Assembly (NCBI GenBank): GCA_900542315.1
Contig: UQMV01000003.1
Span: 1-64,000 of the forward strand
Reading direction: 5' to 3'
DNA: 64,000 bases
Source: an uncultured Collinsella sp.
GTDB taxonomy: Bacteria > Actinomycetota > Coriobacteriia > Coriobacteriales > Coriobacteriaceae
The position numbers were made by a program, and so were the translations under genes. The notes under the pieces were generated by a model that worked only from the letters and a program-made list of their open reading frames with translations, had not been told where the DNA came from and ran no database searches. Below are positions 57,947-64,000 of this stretch, piece by piece (position 1 is the stretch's first letter; each line of letters begins with the position of its first letter).

Positions 57947-60400
57947 CTACTGCGGTATGACCTGCGCGAGCCGAGCGCGGGCGACCGCCGCCTGGCCGTA
58001 GGCGATGCAGCCGTCGTTGACGGGCACGGTGCAGGGAACCAAGACGGCAAGACCGGCGTCTTTGAGCTCGCGCGTGAGGAGCCGAAGCAAAAGTCGGTTC
58101 ATGAACACGCCGCCCGAGAGTGCGACGGTGTCGATGCCCTCGCGGGCGCAGATCTCGCTTGCGATACGTGCCGATGCGCGTGCAATGACGATATGGAAGC
58201 CGAGCGCGAGCCTATCGGGCGATGCGCCGGCTTCAATACCCTCCAAAAGTGCTTCGATGAGCGGTTGGGAATCCAAGATGGTGGAGTCGTCGACAGACGT
58301 GGGTATGCCTGACTGATAGTCGATGGGGCGGACGGTTCTGCTGCCGAGCGCGTGCCAAGCGGCGGCCTCGAGCTCGATGGCGGGCTCGCCCTCGTAGGTT
58401 GCAGTGCCGCAGATGCCCAGGATTGCCGCCGCGGCGTCAAACAGACGGCCCATACTGCTCGTTCGCGGGCTGTTGATATTCCGCTCGATCATCGTGGCCG
58501 TCACGCTGCGGGTCTGCTCATCGAGGCTACCCAAGAGCTCCGTGGCGCCTGGGTGCTCGAGCAGGCCGAGTTCGCCGAGCAGGGCAAAGGCATTGCGTCG
58601 GGCATCGCGCACGGATGCGGCGCCACCGGGAAGTGCCCAGGTACGCAGATGTGCGGTGCGCTCAAAATCGGCAAGGCCGGCGACAAGAAACTCGCCGCCC
58701 CAAATGGTCCCGTCGGTGCCAGCGCCCGTGCCGTCAAAGGCAATGCCCAGGACGCGCGCGCCAGGCGCAAGCTGGCCCGCAGCGATGGCCTCGGCCATCA
58801 CGCTCGCGATGTGTGCGTGATGATGTTGAACTTCGACAAGCGGCAGATTGCGCTCCCGCACCTGCTCGCGTGCCCACTGGCTCGATAGATAGCTGGGGTG
58901 CAAGTCACAGGCCAGCGCGGCGGGCGCCAGGTCAAAAAGGTCTTCCAGTCGCGTGTGAGCCGCATTCCAGGCGTCGAAGGCCGCGCCGTTCTCAACGTCT
59001 CCAATATGCTGCGACACAAAACAGGCTGCCTTGCCGTCCTCATCCTCGCGCGTGAGTGCGATCGTGGCCTTTTGCTGCGGGCCGCAGGCGAGCACGGAGG
59101 GCGCGGCGCCGCCGAGCGTCGGCAGCGGCAACGGTTGCGGCGCATATCCGCGAGCACGGCGTACGGGCATAGCGGCTCCATCGACCACACGCACCACGGA
59201 GTCGTCATAGCGCGAGAGGATCGCGCGGTCGTTGCCGAGCAGTGCGTCGGCGATGCCAGCGGCAGCGAGGTGTTCCCAGGCAAGATCGTCGTCGGTCTCG
59301 ATGGGCTCTTCGCTCAGGTTTCCGCTGGTCATGACAAGCGCGTGCATGCCATGGGCTTCCGCTGTGGCAAGCAACAGATGCTGAAGCGGGGTATAGGGGA
59401 GCATGACGCCGAGTTCGGGCAAGTCGTGTGCAACGGACGGTGCGAGCGCGAGGGCGTCAGAGGAATCTCCCGCGCCAGCATCACGCCGGCGCAACAGTAC
59501 GATGGGGCGGATGCTACCGGCCAGCAAGTCGCGCTCGGCGTCGTTGACATGGCACAGGCGCTCGGCGTCGGCAAGGTTGCGCACCATGACGGCAAGCGGC
59601 TTGTTGCTGCGGCGCTTGCGACGGCGCAGCTCGGTCACCGCCTGTTCGTTGGCGGCATCGCAGGCAAGATGGAATCCGCCCAGGCCCTTGATGGCGACAA
59701 TGCCACCGCTGGCCAGCAGCTCAGCACAGCGCTCGATAATGGCATCGCTGGCCTCGCGCGTGTCGCCGACAGCCGGCGTCGCCTCTGAGCTCTCGAGCAC
59801 CATGCCGCCTGCCGCCTCGCGCCAGGTAATATGCGGCCCGCAGTCAAAGCAGGCATCGGGCTGCGCATGAAAGCGCCGGTCAAGTGGGTCGGCATACTCC
59901 GCGGCGCATTCGGGGCACATGGGAAAGCGATCCATAGAGGTGGCCGCTCGGTCATAAGGCAGCGAGCGGATGATGGTAAAGCGCGGGCCGCAGTTGGTGC
60001 AGTTGATAAAGGGGTAGTGATAGCGTCGGTCGGCGGGATCGAACAGTTCGCGCAGGCAGTCGTCGCAGGTGGCGATATCGGGCGAGACGAGCGTCGTATG
60101 CGCAGTCTGGTCCTGTGACGCCACAATGCGAAAGCCCTGTTCATTGGCAGCATCCCAAGTGCCGGGCTCCAAATCCGCAACGTCGACGCGCTCCACGCGG
60201 GCAGCCGTGGGTGCGTGCTCCGACAGCGCGGCGACAAAGCCGTCGACGGCCGCACCCGAGGCATGCGCCTCGACATGCACGCCGTCGCCTGCGTTGAGCA
60301 CCCAGCCGCAGATGCCGTGCGCCGTGGCCTCGCGATACACAAACGGTCGCATGCCAACACCCTGCACAATGCCCGTCACGTGAATATGCGCATGCCGCAT
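57947..60400 (-). CDS. hypF: Carbamoyltransferase HypF
   Basis: This 817-residue protein has an N-terminal acylphosphatase domain (VTGIVQGVGMRPFVYREA), two zinc fingers (CDDCLRELFD...CTNCGP; CPECAAEYAD...CFDCGPH), a YrdC domain and a Kae1-like domain (VQHHHAHIASVMAE, VALSGGVFMN). It uses carbamoyl phosphate and ATP to load HypE. ATG 60400 has GGGAG upstream. Between it and hypC are 131 bases without a clear terminator; upstream is a pair of inverted family B repeats. Confidence 0.97.
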   Translation of the reverse strand: MRHAHIHVTGIVQGVGMRPFVYREATAHGICGWVLNAGDGVHVEAHASGAAVDGFVAALSEHAPTAARVERVDVADLEPGTWDAANEQGFRIVASQDQTAHTTLVSPDIATCDDCLRELFDPADRRYHYPFINCTNCGPRFTIIRSLPYDRAATSMDRFPMCPECAAEYADPLDRRFHAQPDACFDCGPHITWREAAGGMVLESSEATPAVGDTREASDAIIERCAELLASGGIVAIKGLGGFHLACDAANEQAVTELRRRKRRSNKPLAVMVRNLADAERLCHVNDAERDLLAGSIRPIVLLRRRDAGAGDSSDALALAPSVAHDLPELGVMLPYTPLQHLLLATAEAHGMHALVMTSGNLSEEPIETDDDLAWEHLAAAGIADALLGNDRAILSRYDDSVVRVVDGAAMPVRRARGYAPQPLPLPTLGGAAPSVLACGPQQKATIALTREDEDGKAACFVSQHIGDVENGAAFDAWNAAHTRLEDLFDLAPAALACDLHPSYLSSQWAREQVRERNLPLVEVQHHHAHIASVMAEAIAAGQLAPGARVLGIAFDGTGAGTDGTIWGGEFLVAGLADFERTAHLRTWALPGGAASVRDARRNAFALLGELGLLEHPGATELLGSLDEQTRSVTATMIERNINSPRTSSMGRLFDAAAAILGICGTATYEGEPAIELEAAAWHALGSRTVRPIDYQSGIPTSVDDSTILDSQPLIEALLEGIEAGASPDRLALGFHIVIARASARIASEICAREGIDTVALSGGVFMNRLLLRLLTRELKDAGLAVLVPCTVPVNDGCIAYGQAAVARARLAQVIPQ

Positions 60401-60420
60401 GCGACTCTCCCTCATCAAAA

Positions 60421-60500
60421 CCGACCAAAAAGGGACAGGTTTATTTTGGTAGGTAAAATATCTAAACCTGCCAAAACAAACCTGTCCCTTTTTGGCAGGT
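60421..60500. repeat. Inverted pair of family B repeats (copies 3 and 4)
   Basis: Copy 3 (60421-60454) reads CCGACCAAAAAGGGACAGGT; copy 4 (60465-60500) is in the opposite orientation, AACCTGCCAAAACAAACCTG and onward. Head-to-head pairing of two palindromes resembles the mosaic arrangement of REP elements. It separates nikR from hypF. Confidence 0.85.
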
Positions 60501-60517
60501 GCGCTGCGGGAAACCCG

Positions 60518-61036
60518 CTACAGCCCCAGGCTTTGCCCGGTGGCGGCGCAGGTGAGCTCACCGTGCTTAACGCCGCGCAGGCCCAGCAGGCGGTCAGCCA
60601 GCTCGTAGACGCGCTCGCCGCGACCCTTAAGCGCCAGAATCTCCAGGCAGTTGTGGTGGTCCAGATGCACGTGCATGGTCGAGACGATCTCGTCGGTGTA
60701 GTCGTGCTGCACCTCGTCCAGACGACGCGTCAGGTCGCCGGTATGGTGATCGTAGATCATAGTGAGCGACCCGATAACGTGCTCGTCGGGCGTGCGCATC
60801 TGCTCCTTGGCGATCGAGGCGCGAATCAGGTCGCGCACGGCCTCGGAGCGGTTGGCCACATCGCCGCGGCGCGCGATCTGCTCGTCAAAGCGGCGCAGCA
60901 GGTCGTCGGGCGCGGTGACCGAAAAGCGGACCAGCTCGGAGCTGGAGCCGGCGCAACGGCAGCTCGCCTGGTCGGCCGGACCGTGCGGATGCTCGTGCTT
61001 GTGGTCGCAGCCGTGCTCGTGCTCGTGCTCGGTCAC
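60518..61036 (-). CDS. nikR: NikR-like nickel-responsive regulator with His-rich N-terminus
   Basis: This 172-residue protein has a ribbon-helix-helix (ELVRFSVTAPDDLLRRFDEQ, NRSEAVRDLIRASI) and the NikR ACT-like domain with the nickel ligands H111, H122, H124 and C130, spaced exactly 11, 2 and 6 as in NikR. The first ~30 residues are an extra His/Glu-rich tail with Cys residues (EHEHEHGCDHKHEHPHG), not part of standard NikR, probably an added metal-binding segment. It precedes the hyp genes and should tune nickel supply or hydrogenase maturation. Confidence 0.9.
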   Translation of the reverse strand: MTEHEHEHGCDHKHEHPHGPADQASCRCAGSSSELVRFSVTAPDDLLRRFDEQIARRGDVANRSEAVRDLIRASIAKEQMRTPDEHVIGSLTMIYDHHTGDLTRRLDEVQHDYTDEIVSTMHVHLDHHNCLEILALKGRGERVYELADRLLGLRGVKHGELTCAATGQSLGL

Positions 61037-61037
61037 G

Positions 61038-61286
61038 CTACACCAGCTTCACGGAGCCGACGGAGTTATGGTCGGCCTCGATGGCCTCCTCGTAGCCCTC
61101 GAGCGCGTCATGCGCCTCGTGCAGCGCAGCCATGGCGGCCTCGAGCTTGGCGCCAATACGCTCCATGTCAAAGTTCTCGGTCGCATGCAGCAGCTGATGG
61201 CTCCACTCGTGGGCGAGCTCGATGGTGTCGTCGACCTGCTTGACGCTCATGGCAAGCTGGCTCATGTTCATTCCAACGTCATGCAT
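61038..61286 (-). CDS. Small helical protein upstream of nikR
   Basis: This 82-residue, mostly helical acidic protein (MSVKQVDDTIELAHEWSHQL, LEAAMAALHEAHDALEGYEE) contains several His. AAAGGAGATTCCC gives a strong start. Its stop is 1 base from the nikR start, so both are made together. No family recognised; a metal-buffering or hydrogenase-accessory role is a guess from context. Confidence 0.75.
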   Translation of the reverse strand: MHDVGMNMSQLAMSVKQVDDTIELAHEWSHQLLHATENFDMERIGAKLEAAMAALHEAHDALEGYEEAIEADHNSVGSVKLV

Positions 61287-61361
61287 GGGAATCTCCTTTT
61301 GTACGGGGCAATCCAGTGGTTCAGATTCTACTACGCCCGCCCCGGGCGCCGCCGCATAAGA

Positions 61362-61394
61362 AAACGGGTGCGAGTCCGTCTGACCCGCACCCGT
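61362..61394 (-). terminator. Terminator of trxA
   Basis: On the minus strand AACGGGTGCG and CGCACCCGTT form a 10-bp stem followed by TTCTTATG. It lies ~110 bases after the trxA stop and before the 82-residue gene. Confidence 0.8.
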
Positions 61395-61506
61395 TCACTG
61401 GGGGCTGTTTGTGTCTACCATACTATCCGTGGTCGCGCGCCCTGCACCCGGCGCTCCGGCGAGCGGTGCAAAACCGCTCATGGACGGCAGATGCGTAACA
61501 AGCGTA

Positions 61507-61827
61507 TTACAGATGCTTCTCCAGCAGTGCCTGAAGCCTTGCCTTGGGTAAGGCACCGACTGAGCGGTCAACCTCTTCGCCGTTCTTAAAGACGATCAGC
61601 GTGGGGATACTCATGACGCCAAATTTCATGGCCAGGTCCTGGTTGTCATCGACGTTGCACTTGGCTACGGCCAGCTTGCCGGCCAGCTCGTCGGCGACCT
61701 CGTCCACGATGGGCGAGAGCGAACGACACGGCCCACACCACGGGGCCCAAAAATCAACCAGCACGGGCAGACTGTCGTTAACGATGGAATCGAAGTTCTC
61801 GGGGGTAATCTGCTTAATGTCAGCCAT
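61507..61827 (-). CDS. trxA: Thioredoxin
   Basis: This 106-residue protein has the thioredoxin fold with active site WCGPC (C31, C34), buried Asp in VLVDFWAPW, and the cis-Pro loop MSIPTLIVFKNG. Reduces protein disulfides in the cytoplasm. TATGGAGGTCACC gives the start at 61827; the longer frame is not thioredoxin. No reductase gene adjoins it. Confidence 0.95.
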   Translation of the reverse strand: MADIKQITPENFDSIVNDSLPVLVDFWAPWCGPCRSLSPIVDEVADELAGKLAVAKCNVDDNQDLAMKFGVMSIPTLIVFKNGEEVDRSVGALPKARLQALLEKHL

Positions 61828-61929
61828 GGTGACCTCCATAATGCGACGCGGCTCGGCCGCGTAAAACTCAGTACGACCGTGCTTATACCCAGCCGCCCGC
61901 AAAGCAACCACTCGCGGGCAGCTCTTTTA

Positions 61930-61935
61930 TATAAT
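61930..61935 (+). promoter_or_regulatory. -10 box of the 61964 gene
   Basis: Consensus TATAAT, 28 bases before the start codon, with a ribosome site TTGGAGAG in between. The -35 region is not consensus. Confidence 0.55.
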
Positions 61936-61963
61936 GGTGGGCACGCAAACGATTGGAGAGCGC

Positions 61964-62539
61964 ATGTCCACGTCACAAAGCCAGAAAAAAGAAGCCATCG
62001 CCCAGGCGGCCGAGCAGGAGCTCACATCGCTTGCGGTCCGTGGCGTGCGTATCGCGGGCAACGCGTGCTCGCCGATCGTGCTGGTCAAAGGCGATTTGGA
62101 CGAGGCCGAGCGTTCGGGTGGCGAGCTTGCCGCCGGCCCGGATGGCGCGGCGTTGCGCAAGGCGCTTGGGGCCATCGGCTACGCGCCCGAGGATTTTTGC
62201 GTGCTGGCAAGCGTCGCCGGCGTGGGTGACGGAGCGGTCGCGGTGGGCGAGACTCTGCCGTGCGAGCTGTTCCGTGAGGCGCTTGAGGCTTTGGACCCCG
62301 AGGCGGTGCTACTGCTCGACAACAACGCGGCTGACGCTATGCGCGAGACCTACGCCGATATGCTCGTGGCGATCGATGACTTTGACACCGCCATGCTCAA
62401 GCCCGGCCTGGTCGCCCACGTGCAGGGGCGTCGCGTACTCGCACTCGATGGCTTTGAGGCCGCTCTGACCGACAAGGCGGCCAAGCAGCGCATGTGGGCC
62501 TACATTAAGCAGCTGACCCCGTCGGCCGCTCCGCTGTAA
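61964..62539 (+). CDS. Conserved-looking cytoplasmic protein of unknown function
   Basis: This 191-residue soluble protein has alternating helix and strand (AVRGVRIAGNACSPIVLVKG, FCVLASVAGV, AVLLLDNNAADAM, LVAHVQGRRVLALDGFEAAL) like a uracil-DNA-glycosylase or nucleotide-binding alpha/beta fold, but I see no diagnostic motif and do not assign a family. ATG 61964 follows TTGGAGAG. It stands alone between divergent trxA and the convergent kinase gene. Confidence 0.7.
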   Translation: MSTSQSQKKEAIAQAAEQELTSLAVRGVRIAGNACSPIVLVKGDLDEAERSGGELAAGPDGAALRKALGAIGYAPEDFCVLASVAGVGDGAVAVGETLPCELFREALEALDPEAVLLLDNNAADAMRETYADMLVAIDDFDTAMLKPGLVAHVQGRRVLALDGFEAALTDKAAKQRMWAYIKQLTPSAAPL

Positions 62540-62602
62540 CGGGCCTGCGCCGGCAAGGCGACCCGGGCGGTTGAGTCGCGCCACGAGTCCAGTGTCGCGC
62601 CC

Positions 62603-63880
62603 CTACATCACAGCGCGCAGCTCAAATCGGTCGCCGTTAATGCGGAACTGGCAGTTGCCGCTCATGCGCTCCACGGCAAGCTTAATGCTCTTGGTGCCAA
62701 AACCGTGGCCGGCGTGTTGGGTCACGGGCATGCCGTCGACCATGCGCGGCGCGCGTCCAAACGTGTTGGAAACCAAAAGCAGCAGCTGGCCGTCCTCAAG
62801 CCGCAGGTCAAGGTCGACAAAGCGTTTGCCTTCGGGGGCGGCGCTTGCAGCGATGATGGCGTTTTCCAGGGCGTTCGAAAGCACACTGAACAGGTCGGCA
62901 TCGCCCACGTGAACGGTTTCGGGCACGGCGGCACGCAGGTCGGCGGTGATGCCGTGCTTGTTGATATCCGAACTAAATGACGAAAGCACGATGTTGACGG
63001 TCTCGTTGGCGCAGTAACGGCGCACGGCGGTGCGGTCGTTGGCCTCGCAGAGCTCATCGATGCGATCGAGCGCCTCGTCGATGTGCCCTTCCTCAACAAG
63101 AATGGCCAGACCGCGCAAAAAGTGCCGCATGTCGTGGCGAAGGATCGACAGCTCGCGTCCAGATTGGCGCCAGGCCTCGAGCTCTTTGATGGCGGAGTTG
63201 TCGCGCGTCTCGAGCATCCAGCGCTCACGCTCGGCGACTTCCTTTGCCTCGTATTCGCGCAGGTAGACGGCGAGAAACATAATGTAGAAGGCGCAAAGGG
63301 CAAAGGCCAAAAACTCAACGGTCACCACCGAGCCCGAGTGGAACAGCGTGGTGTAGACGTTGGTGGCGTAGTCAAAGATATAGTAGACGAGCGGCAGAAT
63401 TAAAAGAATGCCCAGCTCGGTGGGGCTTTTAATCGCCAGGCGCGGACCGATATCGCCGGCCCAGTGCAGGAGGACGGCAAAGACGCCGAGCGTGGTCGCA
63501 ATGCGCGCAAGGTAGTATGCAACCTGCGAGTCGGTGGCTGCGAATGCGGCGATACCCATCCAGTTGCTAAACTGGCAGCTCAGGTAGGCGCTGGTGACGC
63601 CCAATGCCGCGAGCAGCGGACTTAAGCGGTAACGCGCGCAGAGGAAGACGATAAGCGGCAGGTGTACGACGAGCGGGTAGGCCTGACGGGCAAACAGTTC
63701 TCCGCCAACGGCATTGGCAATCGAGAAGGCGGCACCGGTTGCGGCACCGATCCCCAGCAATTCGAGCGCATGGCGTCGATTGATTTCGACACCGCAGAGC
63801 GCCGCCGAGGCAAAAACGCCAAAGAGCAGCGTCGTGGCATGGTGAATCGCCCAAAGAACCATTTCGACCGATGCAGGCAT
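62603..63880 (-). CDS. AgrC/NatK-type sensor histidine kinase (GHKL)
   Basis: This 425-residue protein has six or seven membrane spans (to ~residue 210), a helix with phospho-acceptor H249 (ILRHDMRHFL), and a GHKL ATPase domain with N-box VLSNALENAIIAA and GHGFGTKSIKLAVER. It is the type of kinase that senses peptides or membrane signals and works with LytTR regulators. Its ATG overlaps the stop of the upstream gene, a LytTR regulator. Confidence 0.92.
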   Translation of the reverse strand: MPASVEMVLWAIHHATTLLFGVFASAALCGVEINRRHALELLGIGAATGAAFSIANAVGGELFARQAYPLVVHLPLIVFLCARYRLSPLLAALGVTSAYLSCQFSNWMGIAAFAATDSQVAYYLARIATTLGVFAVLLHWAGDIGPRLAIKSPTELGILLILPLVYYIFDYATNVYTTLFHSGSVVTVEFLAFALCAFYIMFLAVYLREYEAKEVAERERWMLETRDNSAIKELEAWRQSGRELSILRHDMRHFLRGLAILVEEGHIDEALDRIDELCEANDRTAVRRYCANETVNIVLSSFSSDINKHGITADLRAAVPETVHVGDADLFSVLSNALENAIIAASAAPEGKRFVDLDLRLEDGQLLLLVSNTFGRAPRMVDGMPVTQHAGHGFGTKSIKLAVERMSGNCQFRINGDRFELRAVM

Positions 63881-64000
63881 CAGCGCCTCCCGCCCTCAAA
63901 TCGCACCGCAAAGTAGGCGTCCTGGAATCCCTGCTTGCTGCTGCGCGAAAGCGGAATGCTCGCGCCCGAGCGCATGACGATCTCCGTCCGATCGAAATGA
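63880..64000 (-). CDS. LytTR-type response regulator (C-terminal part only)
   Basis: The last 121 bases encode, on the minus strand, the tail of a LytTR DNA-binding domain: FDRTEIVMRSGASIPLSRSS, then KQGFQDAYFAVRF, with the usual S-R-x-x-x-x-x-F pattern. TGATG overlap with the kinase start shows coupling. The receiver domain lies beyond the window. Confidence 0.8.
   Translation of the reverse strand, partial: HFDRTEIVMRSGASIPLSRSSKQGFQDAYFAVRFEGGRR

Overview
The window is GC-rich (about 60%), densely coded on both strands, and looks like the chromosome of a gut Coriobacteriia member, most plausibly Collinsella. I base this on gene content: LuxR-type regulators fused to a multi-pass membrane domain, several PTS/GH1 beta-glucoside loci, an Orc1/Cdc6-like ATPase, a nickel/hydrogenase maturation set, and GGGAC-core extragenic palindromes. 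The genus is inferred from style, not from a marker gene. No rRNA, tRNA, CRISPR array, phage or intact insertion sequence was seen.

Layout. 0-2.6 kb: cell-envelope acyltransferase. 2.8-4.8 kb: ribokinase plus nucleoside hydrolase. 4.9-8.9 kb: a beta-glucoside operon with two tandem RAT antiterminator sites, a BglG/LicT antiterminator, PTS EIIBC and 6-phospho-beta-glucosidase. 9.1-16.4 kb: LacI regulator, FucI-like isomerase, split transketolase (the second half frameshifted), FGGY kinase and ROK kinase. 16.7-21.1 kb: luxS, DUF4867, an AAA ATPase and a second GH1. 21.3-25.3 kb: a 7TM protein, sensor kinase and LuxR response regulator in overlapping order. 25.5-29.7 kb (minus): lipoprotein and three zinc-ribbon/SPFH proteins. 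30.1-36.6 kb: DUF1593 hydrolase and esterase (minus), diverging from a second EIIBC and a DUF4038/GH140-like apiosidase. 36.9-42.2 kb: LuxR membrane regulator, zinc-ribbon protein and paired lipoproteins. 42.2-46.1 kb: mgtA with a probable leader peptide, and pyrE. 46.4-52.6 kb: RpiR regulator, GH106-like enzyme, AraC regulator and a third GH1. 52.9-54.2 kb: stand-alone EIIA and a lipoprotein. 54.5-61.3 kb (minus): gph, hypE, hypD, hypC, hypF, nikR-like gene and a small partner. 61.5-64 kb: trxA, an unknown protein and an AgrC/LytTR-type two-component pair cut by the window edge.

How it works together. Both EIIBC permeases lack an EIIA domain, and one free EIIA at 52.9 kb could serve both. 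Three GH1 enzymes would hydrolyse imported phospho-beta-glucosides. The most interesting inference is a PTS-linked apioside pathway. The LacI gene, the isomerase/transketolase/kinase operon and the esterase-EIIBC-apiosidase locus share clusters of GTAAAC/GTTTAC half-sites. Isomerase, FGGY kinase and split transketolase together match the known D-apiose to apulose-4-phosphate route, and the DUF4038 protein belongs to the apiosidase family and has no signal peptide.

The intergenic DNA is also unusual. More than a dozen hairpin elements fall into families: some keep a GGGAC-type core while the arms change compensatorily, and one keeps the arms while the core changes.
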